A stretch of 64,000 nt of DNA from Nocardia camponoti (GTDB lineage Bacteria; Actinomycetota; Actinomycetes; Mycobacteriales; Mycobacteriaceae): the NCBI RefSeq assembly GCF_014646135.1, contig NZ_BMMW01000007.1, forward strand, positions 1-64,000. The letters are read 5' to 3'. Below the pieces are notes generated by a model. It was not told the DNA's origin, did not search any database, and saw only the letters and a program-made list of their open reading frames with translations. The position numbers and the translations under genes are program-made. Below, one piece after another: positions 8,463-17,105 of this stretch. Positions within the stretch are counted from its first letter, which is position 1. Each line of letters begins with the position of its first letter.

Positions 8463-8481
8463 ATTCTTGGCACCCAAGAAT
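8463..8481 (+). terminator. Hairpin after SpdB-like gene
   Basis: ATTCTTGG pairs perfectly with CCAAGAAT around a 3-nt loop, 10 bp after the stop codon at 8453. Confidence 0.55.
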
Positions 8482-8642
8482 TCCTGCCCAATGCCGACTC
8501 TCCGGCGGGTTCGACGGAACGGTGCGGCGCTTCTCGAACGACAGAATGTGGTGGAGACCATGGATGAATACGCACGGTTTCCGTGTTAATCTGGACAAGC
8601 AAAGAACCATCCCTCGGGGCTTCGGCCCTGACAGACGGTCTG

Positions 8643-8673
8643 GCCCCTGGTGTCAGCTACGGCCCCCAGGGGC
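8643..8673. terminator. Hairpin between convergent genes
   Basis: GCCCCTGG (8643-8650) pairs with CCAGGGGC (8666-8673) with a 15-nt loop. It lies between the plus-strand par operon and the 3' end of the minus-strand gene ending at 8690, so it may stop transcription from the right. Confidence 0.4.
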
Positions 8674-8689
8674 TGCTCTGTATCTGGGG

Positions 8690-9352
8690 TCAGGTGACCG
8701 GATCGACGAAGTGCATACGGGCCCGGATCGGCTCCACCAGATTCTGATCACCGCGGCCGGTAATGGACTTCCGAAAAGCCGAGGAGACCAAGTCCGGCAA
8801 CCACAGCAGGTGCTCGAACTTGGGGGAGACCATCTGCACCTGCATTCCGCGGTGGATCTTCCCCTCTCGGCGAAGGTCGGCGACGTGCTTGCGGTCAAAA
8901 TTCGCGCGGTTGCGCGGAGTGCGTTCCTCGAAGACTGCGAGATCGACACGCGGCCAACTGGGGCCGCCGGACGACAGCGCCGACAGCAGGCCTCGCAGGC
9001 ACGCGCGCCGGGCTTGCTCGACATCGGTGTCGGTTTCGTTCACCTGGTGCTCGTGGGCGAGTAGGCACAGTTCGGTGCCTTGCCCGAGGTACTCGAGCAT
9101 CGCCAGTGTCTTCTTCCAGCCGTCACCGGTCAGAAGCTCGTCGGTTGTATGCCAGAAGGTTCCTCCGGCAATCTCGCGCAGCCGAAACCGCAGATCGACC
9201 ATCTCTGCGCGGTCGACTAGTACGGCCGTGAACACGTAGAACGCGGGCAAACCAGCACCAGGGCGCTGGAACGTCTCGTCGAGGTAGGCCACGGGGCCGG
9301 CGGTGTTCGCGTACGCCCGATCCAGTCCGGGGTGCGAACGTTCAGCTGACAT
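8690..9352 (-). CDS. DUF3800-like hypothetical protein
   Basis: A 220-aa protein beginning with a VAYLDETFQ strand and an FYVFTAVLVD strand, the layout of DUF3800-type proteins, which carry a predicted RNase H-like fold with a YxDE(S/T) start. Other acidic and polar positions (HTTDELL, HEHQVNETDTDVEQA, LAVFEERT) could form the metal site, but I cannot confirm catalysis. The ATG at 9352 is chosen because AGGA lies 7 nt upstream; a GTG start at 9370 is the alternative. It is monocistronic and downstream of the replication gene. Such proteins often ride on mobile elements, sometimes beside defence genes. Confidence 0.55.
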   Translation of the reverse strand: MSAERSHPGLDRAYANTAGPVAYLDETFQRPGAGLPAFYVFTAVLVDRAEMVDLRFRLREIAGGTFWHTTDELLTGDGWKKTLAMLEYLGQGTELCLLAHEHQVNETDTDVEQARRACLRGLLSALSSGGPSWPRVDLAVFEERTPRNRANFDRKHVADLRREGKIHRGMQVQMVSPKFEHLLWLPDLVSSAFRKSITGRGDQNLVEPIRARMHFVDPVT

Positions 9353-9443
9353 CGGAACATCCTGGCACACGAGCGATTACTGCTCGACGGGGAGCAATCG
9401 GCTGAGACCGAGCTTGGGGCCAAGGCAGCCTCAATGACATCGC

Positions 9444-11543
9444 TCAGTCCTCCTCGATGAGGGCTGCGCCGAGCTCGCTCATCAGCAGCGCCAGCGCGAG
9501 TTCGTCCGGATCGCCGGGGTCTTCGGGCCCGGTGTCGGGCGGCGCGGCGGGTTCTGCGCAGGCTGAGCGGGCACCGGGAGCCACGGATTCCATGTAGTCG
9601 TCGTGGTCGGCGGCCACTGCCGAAGCGTTGACGTAGCCGGACAGTTCGCGGGCTGTCCAGTTGTCCAGGACCATGTCCCAGAACCCCCAGAACTCACTGC
9701 GTTCGCGCTGATGCCGAGAGATTCGGTCGTTGCGCCGTTGATCTGCTTGTGCGCTGATCAGCGGGATATTCTGGGGGGTGCGCGGTGTCCGGGAGATCCA
9801 GCCGTGTCCGTGGTCGACCATGCCTTCGGCGGCCAGGGTAGCGGTGGCACGGGTGACAGTCGCGGCGCTCACCCGCGCCGCGGCGGCGAGCGCACGGGAG
9901 CCGATCGAGGCGCCAGGGGAGGGTTCGATCGCGGTCAGGATCGTGTGTACCCACCAGGCGGACAGACCGAGTTCACCCCACACTTGATGGACTGGCTCAG
10001 GTTTGGCGGCAAAGGCCTCCCATTCGGCCGCTCGCACGGGTTTTCCACCGATCTGGGGTTCGACCAGGGTTAGCCGGTCGCCGGCGTGTGTGCGTGCCGA
10101 CCAGGCTTCTACGAGGCGAACAGGTGAGCCGTCCGTGCGGATCAGTTTCTGCAGAACTGTCCGGGTTGTGTCGTCGCCGAGTACCCCGGCTGCCACTGCC
10201 AGCCAGCGACCTCCCACCGCAGCGTTTCCTCGTCCGCTGAGGGAGATCGCATAGGCGAGAGCAGTGACGACGGCCAACGCGGAGAAGGTCTGTTTGCCTG
10301 TGAATTCACCACTTTCGAGAATCCACTTTCGTGCGGCCGCGAGTTTCCAGCGAATCGGTCGGAGTGCAGACATCCCCCCTGTGTGTAGTTGCTCGGGTTT
10401 ATGCGCGGAGTGAGACGATTTTCCTGCGATCTTCGCCGCGGCTCGGCCGCGAGCGTGGGCGATGGCCTTGTTCCACTCGACGCCGAGCCGGTGCTGTGCG
10501 TCGCGGCGGCTGGTGTAGGCCGCCCAGAACGCGGCCCAGGGCGGGGACTGGCGGGTCGCGCGAATGTCGTTCAGCGACCAGCCGCGTGAGGCGTAGTGGT
10601 ACAAGGTCGCCTGGCGGGACTCGCTGGGGGACTTGTGGTGTGGCGCCATGGTGCCGTGCGCGCAGAAGTCTGGAACCCACCAGGGCACCGGCTTACGGGT
10701 CGGCGCCGGGTCCACGGAGTAGTCGGCGTCGACGACAAGGGCGTCGAGGGCGGGGCCGGTCGCGCGGTCGTGATCCTGTTGTTCCGGCTCGCTGAGTCGG
10801 CTGCTCAAGAAGAGTTCGGGCGTCGCGGCCGCGCGGAGCTTTCCGACGAGACCCGGTGCGGAGCGGTGTTCGATGACGTGGAGGGCGTCGTCGAGCTCGC
10901 AGAGCAGGGTGCGGAATCCGCCTCCCTTGCAGCGTGATCCGGGGATGGTGATACATCCCTGGCCGGGGTTGAGCATCGGCTGGGCGTCCAACGTCGGCAG
11001 TTGCTCGCACAGTTCGCGATACAGCGGCCGAATTGTGCGCTGGGAGACCGAGTCCTGGAGCGGGACGTAGACGTGGACGCCGCCGCGGGGGCTCGCGTCG
11101 GCGAACCAGCGGCCGCCGACGATCGTGAGCCAGGACGTGAGGCGGTCGACATCGCGGGCGATGGCGGCGCGACGGTCGGCGAGTGGGCCGGATTTCGGGG
11201 GATCGAAGTCGAAGAACAGCACCCAGACGCGCTCGGCGCGGTCGTGTGTCATCACGGCGGCGGGTCGGTCGGGCAGACGGCCCCAGAACAGGCGCCCCTC
11301 GTCGTCGTACTTGCCGGTTTCGGAGGCGTACAGCCGCATCCAGTGGCGCCCGGCAAGGCGTGGGGCCAGTTCGCGCCACAGGCGGTGAGCCGTGTCGCGG
11401 TCGTCGAACCCGATCGGGGGCTCGAGCAGCGCAGATGCGCTGGTGATGTCAGGAGAGTGGGTCTCGGAATGGTCGACACGGCTCGATCCGGTAGCGCCGG
11501 AAAAAGGGCGTGTTGTATCCTCGACCTCAGGTTCCTTCAGCAA
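9444..11543 (-). CDS. Primase-like plasmid replication protein with HTH
   Basis: Candidate replication initiator of about 699 aa. The N-terminal half has the marks of an archaeo-eukaryotic-type primase domain: VWVLFFDFDPPK (metal-binding acidic pair), then FADASPRGGVHVYVPLQ, then CITIPGSRCKGGGFRTL. The middle is helical, and the C-terminal third has a winged-HTH-like part (SRALAAAARVSAATVTRATA) that could recognise the origin. I chose the TTG at 11543 because AAGGA lies 6 nt before it; the longest frame begins at another TTG (11609) with no ribosome site. A small likely repressor gene lies upstream on the same strand. A standalone primase is the alternative reading. Confidence 0.65.
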   Translation of the reverse strand: MLKEPEVEDTTRPFSGATGSSRVDHSETHSPDITSASALLEPPIGFDDRDTAHRLWRELAPRLAGRHWMRLYASETGKYDDEGRLFWGRLPDRPAAVMTHDRAERVWVLFFDFDPPKSGPLADRRAAIARDVDRLTSWLTIVGGRWFADASPRGGVHVYVPLQDSVSQRTIRPLYRELCEQLPTLDAQPMLNPGQGCITIPGSRCKGGGFRTLLCELDDALHVIEHRSAPGLVGKLRAAATPELFLSSRLSEPEQQDHDRATGPALDALVVDADYSVDPAPTRKPVPWWVPDFCAHGTMAPHHKSPSESRQATLYHYASRGWSLNDIRATRQSPPWAAFWAAYTSRRDAQHRLGVEWNKAIAHARGRAAAKIAGKSSHSAHKPEQLHTGGMSALRPIRWKLAAARKWILESGEFTGKQTFSALAVVTALAYAISLSGRGNAAVGGRWLAVAAGVLGDDTTRTVLQKLIRTDGSPVRLVEAWSARTHAGDRLTLVEPQIGGKPVRAAEWEAFAAKPEPVHQVWGELGLSAWWVHTILTAIEPSPGASIGSRALAAAARVSAATVTRATATLAAEGMVDHGHGWISRTPRTPQNIPLISAQADQRRNDRISRHQRERSEFWGFWDMVLDNWTARELSGYVNASAVAADHDDYMESVAPGARSACAEPAAPPDTGPEDPGDPDELALALLMSELGAALIEED

Positions 11544-11717
11544 GAGAGGTCCTTCTCTACGGGTTGCTGAGGGTGCACCAACGGGGACGAGTTCGCAGCT
11601 CGTCCCCAAGACTTAGATTGATGACTCTCGGCTCTGCCAAGCCGGGGGTCATTGGTCTTTTTGGGGCACTTTCGGGTCTATTGAGTTGTAGTTATCGCCG
11701 GTCTCGGCGGTTGGGTC
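11544..11717. other. Candidate origin or control region upstream of rep-like gene
   Basis: A short stretch with locally lower G+C (around 11605-11720) lies between the replication-like gene and the small regulator gene. It has no clear iterons by eye. It is the natural place for a promoter, antisense control RNA or origin of the replication gene. Confidence 0.3.
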
Positions 11718-11942
11718 TTACGCGGACTCTCGCAGTACCTCCTGGTTCAAGTCCCGCAGCAGTTCCTGTTCTGGGACGCCCACTTCCCGCGCAAGCAGCG
11801 CGGTCACGAAGCGCCCTGCGCTGAGCCCACGCTCTTTCGCGATCTCGTCGAGCTTGGTCTTCGCAGTTTGCGACAGCCACAGCCTCTTCGCGACCAGCTC
11901 GAATTGCGGGTCGGGTCCGGGTTTTCCGCTCTGACGTGCCAT
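11718..11942 (-). CDS. Small likely DNA-binding copy-control protein
   Basis: Protein of 74 aa with a basic start (MARQSGKPGPDPQFELVAKR) and a C-terminal half (LDEIAKERGLSAGRFVTALLAREVGV) that reads like a ribbon-helix-helix or MetJ/Arc-type fold. The ATG at 11942 follows AAGGA by 8 nt; in-frame starts exist at 11951 and further upstream. It lies directly upstream of the primase-like replication gene on the same strand, the usual position for a copy-number repressor. One copy of the recurring TTAGATACATTAG motif (12053-12075) lies about 110 bp upstream. Confidence 0.55.
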   Translation of the reverse strand: MARQSGKPGPDPQFELVAKRLWLSQTAKTKLDEIAKERGLSAGRFVTALLAREVGVPEQELLRDLNQEVLRESA

Positions 11943-12052
11943 GGCGACCATCCTTACATGCGTGTCATTCAGGAGGCTAGGCGACACGCGAAACCCTGGG
12001 TCCAAAGTTCGGGGCATCGGTTTCCTGCACCTCCTTGTCCGCATCGGCGCCA

Positions 12053-12075
12053 ACTAGAACCATTAGATACATTAG
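12053..12075. promoter_or_regulatory. TAGATACATTAG-type motif
   Basis: ACTAGAACCATTAGATACATTAG carries both elements of the recurring plasmid motif (TAGAACC and TTAGATACATT) in swapped order compared with 50975-51019. It lies upstream of the small regulator and replication-like genes. Confidence 0.5.
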
Positions 12076-12149
12076 TCGGCGAATTGGCAACTGGACGGTA
12101 GGTGCCCTAGGCAGTGCAGGTTTCGTGTTGTGCCTGGTCGCGACGGTAT

Positions 12150-12827
12150 TCACGGCTGGACCTCCCGTCGTGGTCGGCGGGCGCGGAACAGGGTCACGTC
12201 ACCGACTTCGGCGATCTGGAAGTGGCGGAAGGACTCACGCAACGCCCGCTCAAGTCCGGCTCGGTCGTCGGCGTCGTTGTTGAACGCGCCGATGCGGCGG
12301 TAGGCGAAGGAGAGTGCGCGCCCGAATCGGGTTCGGGGCCGGCGGTTGAGGATCGTGGATCCGAACAGCACACCGTCATCGGCGAGGATACGACCGAGGT
12401 GGGTGAACGCGATGCCCTTGTCGTCAAGCCCGCCCGGTGCGCAGTGCAGGACGAAGTTCATCCCGATCGAGTCGTACTGTGTTCCGGCAGATGCGGGGAC
12501 GGGCTCGAGTACGCTGCCGATCACTGTGTCCACGGTGGTGTCGCGGTCGGCGAGGCGGCGACTGGTGAACTCCATCGGGGTGGGATTGAGGTCCATCAGA
12601 GTGATTTGCTCGCTGGCTGCGGTGGTGTTGGCCAGGTACCAGCCCGATCCAGGTCCGACTTCGAGGTGACGGCGGCCGAGGTGTTCGTCGTAGAGGCTGA
12701 GCATCGTTTCGGCGGCGCAGCGCCAGGCGAAACTGTTGGACAGCCGGATGACCCAGAGGTCGTAGATCGCCAGGAAGGGGCTGGTGTAGGGCGCCACGGC
12801 GTAGCGCGCGGCGCGGTCTGTGTCCAT
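12150..12827 (-). CDS. SAM-dependent methyltransferase (class I)
   Basis: Class I methyltransferase of 225 aa. It has motif I HLEVGPGSGWYLANT, an acidic strand-2 end ITLMDLNPTP and motif IV YDSIGMNFVLHCAPG, all typical of small-molecule methyltransferases of the MT11/MT12 type. Start 12827 follows CCAGGA by 7 nt. An alternative ATG at 12845 overlaps the P450 stop (ATGA) and would add six residues. It is the last gene of a six-gene minus-strand operon and probably methylates the product or precursor of the preceding P450. The substrate cannot be deduced from the sequence. Confidence 0.85.
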   Translation of the reverse strand: MDTDRAARYAVAPYTSPFLAIYDLWVIRLSNSFAWRCAAETMLSLYDEHLGRRHLEVGPGSGWYLANTTAASEQITLMDLNPTPMEFTSRRLADRDTTVDTVIGSVLEPVPASAGTQYDSIGMNFVLHCAPGGLDDKGIAFTHLGRILADDGVLFGSTILNRRPRTRFGRALSFAYRRIGAFNNDADDRAGLERALRESFRHFQIAEVGDVTLFRARRPRREVQP

Positions 12828-12841
12828 CGCGAGTTCCTGGA

Positions 12842-14257
12842 TCATCGTCTGGGCGTGGGCCGTAGGCGGAACCCGGCCGGCTTGAGGGTGATCTGTTCGG
12901 CGACATCGAGTTGGTAGTCGGGTTCGGGGGCGAGATCGAACGCGAGCAGGATCCGCGCGAGCGAGAGGACGATTTCGTGCTGGGCGAACTGGCGTCCGAT
13001 GCACGCGCGGGTGCCGGTGCCGAAGGGCTTGTAGACGCGGTTCTGGGGGAGTGCGCGCAGCTGCTCGGGCAGCCAGCGGTCGGGGTCGAATCCCTCAGCA
13101 GTCGGGCCCCAGGTGGCCTTGTCGCGCTGGGCCTGCAGCGTGAGCACGAAGACCCAGTCGCCGCGGTCGAATCGGTAGCCGTCGCCGATGGTGATGCCGT
13201 CGTGGCGGGCTTCGCGGAAGTACCCAGGCGCGATGGGCCACAGGCGCAGTGTCTCGTCGACGACGCGGCGCAGGTAGCGCAGTTTGGCGACGTCGTCGAA
13301 CGCGATGTCGGGGCTGTCGCCGCTGCCGAATCGCTCGTCGACTTCTGCGCGGGCCTTCTCGAGAAGGTGCGGGCGGCGGGTCAGCTCGTAGAGGGCGAAA
13401 GCCAGGACGCCGGCGGAGGTTTCGTGTCCGGCGACCATGAAGGTGAGGATCTGGTTGCGCACGTTGACCAGGTCGAGCTGTTCGCCGGTGTCCGGGTCGG
13501 GCACGGTGAGCATGCGGTCGAGAAGGTCGCCATGCTGGCCGAGGGTGCCGCTGGCTCGCCGGGCGGCGATCACCTCATCGACGACCTTGTGCATGTAGGC
13601 AATGTCGCGTTTGTGCTGGGCGGCGGCGCTGCGCCCCAGCGTCTTCTGAAGCAGCGGTGGCAAGTTGGCGTTGCGGTTGATGTAGGTCATCCCGCGCAGC
13701 ATGGCCTCGACGAACGGGTCGGAGCTGCTGCTGGCAAAGGAGTCGAAGGTGTAGTCGAACCCGGCTCGGGAGATGATTTCCAAGGTCAGCTTGTTCATGT
13801 CCTCGGCGACGTCGACGCCGCGGTCAGCGTGCTGCGTCCAGTGGTCGACCAGCTCGTCGACAACCTGCGACATCGTGGCGTGGTAGCCGCGCATCGCGTC
13901 CTTGGTGAAGGCTGGGGCCAGGATGTTGTGGGCCTTAGCCCAGTTCGGCTCGTGGTTGTAGGCGGTGAAGAGACCGTCTCGCGCCACCGGCCTGATCTTT
14001 TTGAACACGACCCCGACGTGTTTGGTCCAGTTGGTCTCGTCGTTGACCTCGGCGATCAAGTCCGCGCCGGTCACCACAATCATCGGCCAGTTGACGATCA
14101 GCCGCTCGAAGATGGGCCCGAGCTGTTGTGCGTCGCGCATCGAGGTCTGGGTCGGCTTGATCGGGTTCATCGTGAGAAGGTCGCCGAGCAGCGGGAGCCG
14201 CCACCGTGGGTGGGGCAGAGGTGGCGGGGTAGAGGCCGGGGTCGTACGAACTGCCAT
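12842..14257 (-). CDS. Cytochrome P450 (CYP102-like heme domain)
   Basis: Haem monooxygenase of 471 aa. The I-helix motif VAGHETSAG is at about residues 272-280, the ExxR motif ETLR at about 333-336 and the haem loop FGTGTRACIGRQFA with the thiolate Cys near residue 419. The last motif and the overall length resemble the haem domain of CYP102-type fatty-acid hydroxylases, but there is no fused reductase, so it needs separate redox partners, and none is seen nearby. AAGGAG precedes the ATG at 14257. It lies 13 bp after a membrane protein gene and overlaps the methyltransferase start region. Fatty-acid or lipid hydroxylation is a plausible guess only. Confidence 0.9.
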   Translation of the reverse strand: MAVRTTPASTPPPLPHPRWRLPLLGDLLTMNPIKPTQTSMRDAQQLGPIFERLIVNWPMIVVTGADLIAEVNDETNWTKHVGVVFKKIRPVARDGLFTAYNHEPNWAKAHNILAPAFTKDAMRGYHATMSQVVDELVDHWTQHADRGVDVAEDMNKLTLEIISRAGFDYTFDSFASSSSDPFVEAMLRGMTYINRNANLPPLLQKTLGRSAAAQHKRDIAYMHKVVDEVIAARRASGTLGQHGDLLDRMLTVPDPDTGEQLDLVNVRNQILTFMVAGHETSAGVLAFALYELTRRPHLLEKARAEVDERFGSGDSPDIAFDDVAKLRYLRRVVDETLRLWPIAPGYFREARHDGITIGDGYRFDRGDWVFVLTLQAQRDKATWGPTAEGFDPDRWLPEQLRALPQNRVYKPFGTGTRACIGRQFAQHEIVLSLARILLAFDLAPEPDYQLDVAEQITLKPAGFRLRPTPRR

Positions 14258-14270
14258 GGGTGCTGACTCC

Positions 14271-15434
14271 TTATCGGCGCGAGTACGTCAGGGTCGGGGC
14301 CGTGGTATCGCGCGGAGTGCGCGACCACGCTTTGGCCAGGGCCACAAGCTGATTGAGTTCGGCGGCCAGATCACGGGAACCAGGCTGGACGGCGCGGCTG
14401 GCGGCGGTGTCGGCGGCGGGTGGTTGGCCGGCGGACTTGGCGGCGATCGCGGCGGCGATGGCACGGGCATACGTCGCGGGGTCCTGAGCGACGGTGTCGT
14501 CGACGCCGTATCGCTTGAGGAACATCAAGCTGTCGCGGATCTCGACGATCAGCCGGTGCAGCCGGGTCGCTGGTTCGACCCGCCCGGCGGGAAGCGGCAA
14601 GACGATCTCGGGGACCGCGGCGGTGAGGTCTTGCCAGAGGGGGTGCAGCTGGCGGCACGCTCGGCCGGTGCGGTCCCAGCCAGAGCGCGTCAACACCGTG
14701 GCCATCAGTGGGACCGCGACGACCGAGGTCGCCCACACCGTCGCGATGAAGAACGTCCAGGCCTTGGTGATCATCTCCGGATCGGAAGAAGGCTGCCCAG
14801 CATGTACTTCGAGCGCGGTGATCACCGGAGTGGCCAGCGCGTCGAGTCCGATGAGTGCAGCGATACCGAGCACGCCGAGGCACAAGATCCGCTCGCGCCA
14901 GGTCGTCGTCTCGTCCGCGCCACGTAGTTCGCGGATGCTGATGCGTCCGACAAGGAATGCGATCGCGCCGATCGGCAGGTAGAAGGCTACCCACGCCACG
15001 ACCGCAGGCCAGCCGAGGGTCTGGTCGATGAGTTCGTCGGCGCGGCGCGCGGGCGTTCCGGCGATCAGGATCACCGTGGTCGAGGCCAACGCGACCAGGT
15101 CGTAGCGCCGTTGGCGCTGCCTGGTCATGGTGGGATCGGCGCCAGCCCACAGCTGCGCGAGTCCGTAGATGGCGGCGACGCAGAGCAGAATGCCGCCGAA
15201 GGAGAGTTGGCGGGCGACGTTGACGACGTCGGAGTCGGGGAACGGCAGGATGTCGACCAGCATCTGCTCGACGAGCCGTTCCCTCAGCAGCAGGCCGACG
15301 AGGGCGGCTGTCAGGGCGCGGTCGATGAGGCGGTCGCCCTCGCTGTCGCTGAGCAGCCACCAACGTCCGAGAAGGACGACCGTCACCAGCGCGAGCGCGG
15401 GCCAGGCCAGGAGGCCAGGGATCGGGGAGGTCAT
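14271..15434 (-). CDS. MAB_1171c-like seven-helix membrane protein
   Basis: Integral membrane protein of 387 aa with about seven hydrophobic segments in the first 280 residues (for example LLAWPALALVTVVLLG, GILLCVAAIYGLAQLWAG, VAWVAFYLPIGAIAFLVG) and a soluble C-terminal domain (about 290-387). This layout and the neighbouring ImmA/IrrE gene match the actinobacterial MAB_1171c family with a DUF6545-type tail, described as putative transporters of unknown role. The start codon ATG at 15434 overlaps the protease stop (ATGA), so the two are coupled. The soluble tail could receive or transmit a signal; the function is not known. Confidence 0.7.
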   Translation of the reverse strand: MTSPIPGLLAWPALALVTVVLLGRWWLLSDSEGDRLIDRALTAALVGLLLRERLVEQMLVDILPFPDSDVVNVARQLSFGGILLCVAAIYGLAQLWAGADPTMTRQRQRRYDLVALASTTVILIAGTPARRADELIDQTLGWPAVVAWVAFYLPIGAIAFLVGRISIRELRGADETTTWRERILCLGVLGIAALIGLDALATPVITALEVHAGQPSSDPEMITKAWTFFIATVWATSVVAVPLMATVLTRSGWDRTGRACRQLHPLWQDLTAAVPEIVLPLPAGRVEPATRLHRLIVEIRDSLMFLKRYGVDDTVAQDPATYARAIAAAIAAKSAGQPPAADTAASRAVQPGSRDLAAELNQLVALAKAWSRTPRDTTAPTLTYSRR

Positions 15435-15943
15435 CGGTGCCGGGCCCGGAAGAAAGTGGATCGGAATGGGCTGGGCCGCCGGCGGGGCAGCGTGGCCTCC
15501 ACGAGCAGCATGTCGGCGAAGGTCTCGGCGTCGCGCTCGCGCTCGGTGCTGTAGTCGCGCCGACGCAGCACACTCATGATCGCCTCGGCGGACAGTGACG
15601 GCATCAGCGCGCGCAGCGGCAAGTCGCTGGTGTCGGGGGTCTCCTCGGCGCCGTCGTGGCCGTGGCCAAGCAGCATGTGGCCGAGCTCGTGAGCGATGAT
15701 GTGGTCGGCGTGCCAGGCGGTGTCGGCTCCGTACATAATGACGTCGTCGTGCTGGCGGGCAATCCACACGCCGCTGCCGGTGCCGCACCCGGTTCCCGAC
15801 AGCGACCCGGGTTCGATGGGGCACAACGTGATCGGTCTGCCGCGATACTCCGCCACCCGCTCGACGTAGGCGACGGTGTCCCAGGGATAGGGGATCGGGA
15901 CGACCCGGATCAACTCCTGGAACTGCTCGTTCAGCTCGGTCAC
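15431..15943 (-). CDS. ImmA/IrrE family metallo-endopeptidase
   Basis: Zinc-dependent protease of 170 aa with the HExxH motif in IIAHELGHMLLGHGH (about residues 83-97) and a downstream helix with a candidate third ligand, ERERDAETFADMLL. Members of this family often cleave an HTH repressor encoded next door and so switch a promoter on. Here an EspR-like HTH gene lies 20 bp upstream in the same operon, which fits that model. Four Cys/Gly-rich residues before the active site (SGTGCGTGSG) are unusual. The start is a GTG with a GAAGGGGG site. It is coupled to the membrane protein gene by ATGA. Confidence 0.85.
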   Translation of the reverse strand: MTELNEQFQELIRVVPIPYPWDTVAYVERVAEYRGRPITLCPIEPGSLSGTGCGTGSGVWIARQHDDVIMYGADTAWHADHIIAHELGHMLLGHGHDGAEETPDTSDLPLRALMPSLSAEAIMSVLRRRDYSTERERDAETFADMLLVEATLPRRRPSPFRSTFFRARHR

Positions 15944-15963
15944 TGCTAGCCCCCTTCTCGTGG

Positions 15964-16413
15964 TCAGTGGATCGGCGCGTCCGGTCGATCCTCAGGTTCG
16001 TCGCCGCTGCTCGGCGGTTCGCCGTCGGCGAGCCGTTGCAGTTGCGCGATCAGCTCTTCGACGCTGATCTCGGTGCCTCGTAACTCGAGACGCCGGACTC
16101 CGGCATCTCGAGCTGCCGCGAGCAACCGAAGTTCCCGGTCGATCGTGACCACGGCCCCGTCGTCACCGAGCAGGTACGTGGCAGGGACCTGGAAGTGTTC
16201 GGCGAGCGCAACAAGCAACTGTGGATCAGCCTCGTTGGCGTCGGCGCTCGATCGCAGCGCGGTGATCTGCTCGGAATCGACAGCGCGGCCGAGCCGTGCG
16301 CTCACAGCCTGAGCGACGTGTTCGTCGGACTGCTGGGGTTCACCGCGACCATGGAAGGTAGCAAAGAGCTGAGTCACCCGCGCATCGAGCGCTGGGCGTG
16401 TTTCATCGATCAT
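15964..16413 (-). CDS. EspR-like HTH regulator
   Basis: DNA-binding protein of 149 aa. The order of elements resembles mycobacterial EspR: an N-terminal helix (LDARVTQLFATFHGRG), an XRE-like HTH (HVAQAVSARLGRAVDSEQIT), the segment LLVALAEHFQVPATYL, then the dimerisation-type region DRELRLLAAARDAGVRRLEL, which closely parallels the EspR C-terminal motif. The tail is Pro/Asp-rich. The ATG at 16413 follows GAGGTGG. It overlaps the upstream XRE gene by 11 bp and lies 20 bp before the ImmA/IrrE gene, so it is the likely protease partner or substrate and the operon regulator. Confidence 0.7.
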   Translation of the reverse strand: MIDETRPALDARVTQLFATFHGRGEPQQSDEHVAQAVSARLGRAVDSEQITALRSSADANEADPQLLVALAEHFQVPATYLLGDDGAVVTIDRELRLLAAARDAGVRRLELRGTEISVEELIAQLQRLADGEPPSSGDEPEDRPDAPIH

Positions 16414-17080
16414 CTTCACCACCTCGCTGCTGGTACCTCTGTTCGAACCTGCGGTAGAGATCTTCATCGAGATCCGCAGCCGAACGACCCCCCACCAGCC
16501 AACGCCGGTACAGACGCTCTTCCGCGTTCGGATCGTCGGCGGAAACAGGTCCGGACAGCGCCTCGGCGAAGATCCCCTCGATGCCCGGGTGCACGTGTCC
16601 TTCGGTGCGATTGCGCTCCAGCATATCGGTCGCCCATCTTCCGAACAGGAAGCTGACTTCCTGATCGAGTCGCGCCGCGACCGCTCGTACCTGCTCCGAT
16701 GAAATCGGGTCGTCCGACAGCACAACTTCATTGAGGTCGCGCTGAATGTCGAGCAGCGTGTGCAAACGCTCGAGCGGTACCTCGACGGTGGGCTCGGCGA
16801 AGCGGATCGGTCGCGCCGAGCCGCGTGGGGTAGCGAGCGGCTCGGGCAGTTCGGCGTCCCAGTACAAGCGGGCAGCTGATCCCTCGACCCAGTCGAGGCC
16901 GCGGTCGAACTTGTCGAAGGTCGTCTTCTTGGGGTTGAGCAGTTGCCCCTTCTCCGCGCGCACCGTTGTTGGGACCGTGGGCCCGCCACGGTCGAACAAC
17001 TCGGCCATCGACAGGTTGAGGCTGTTGCGCCTCGCCTGGCCCACTTGGCCGAAGAACTCGGGATGTCCAGAGGTCCCCAT
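16403..17080 (-). CDS. XRE-type regulator with C-terminal effector-like domain
   Basis: First gene of the six-gene operon (225 aa). The N-terminal part (FFGQVGQARRNSLNLSMAEL, then GGPTVPTTVRAEKGQ) reads as an XRE HTH with a shortened turn. Residues about 90-225 are helical and acidic, with no motif I recognise. There is no ribosome site before the ATG at 17080; translation may be leaderless or start later. A GAAAGT/ACTTTC inverted repeat (17086-17105) lies directly upstream and could be its operator. Together with the EspR-like gene it makes two different regulators in one operon. Confidence 0.6.
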   Translation of the reverse strand: MGTSGHPEFFGQVGQARRNSLNLSMAELFDRGGPTVPTTVRAEKGQLLNPKKTTFDKFDRGLDWVEGSAARLYWDAELPEPLATPRGSARPIRFAEPTVEVPLERLHTLLDIQRDLNEVVLSDDPISSEQVRAVAARLDQEVSFLFGRWATDMLERNRTEGHVHPGIEGIFAEALSGPVSADDPNAEERLYRRWLVGGRSAADLDEDLYRRFEQRYQQRGGEDDR

Positions 17081-17085
17081 GGCTG

Positions 17086-17105
17086 GAAAGTGTAGCGATA
17101 CTTTC
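17086..17105. promoter_or_regulatory. Inverted repeat before six-gene operon
   Basis: GAAAGT and ACTTTC arms are separated by 8 bp, 6 bp upstream of the first ATG of the minus-strand operon. Its place and size suit an XRE-type operator. Confidence 0.4.

Noticed and set aside
12911..14266. Long plus-strand frame (451 codons) across the P450 region
   Set aside because: It is exactly antisense to the P450, has no family features, and is Gly/Val-rich as expected for a complementary frame in G+C-rich DNA.
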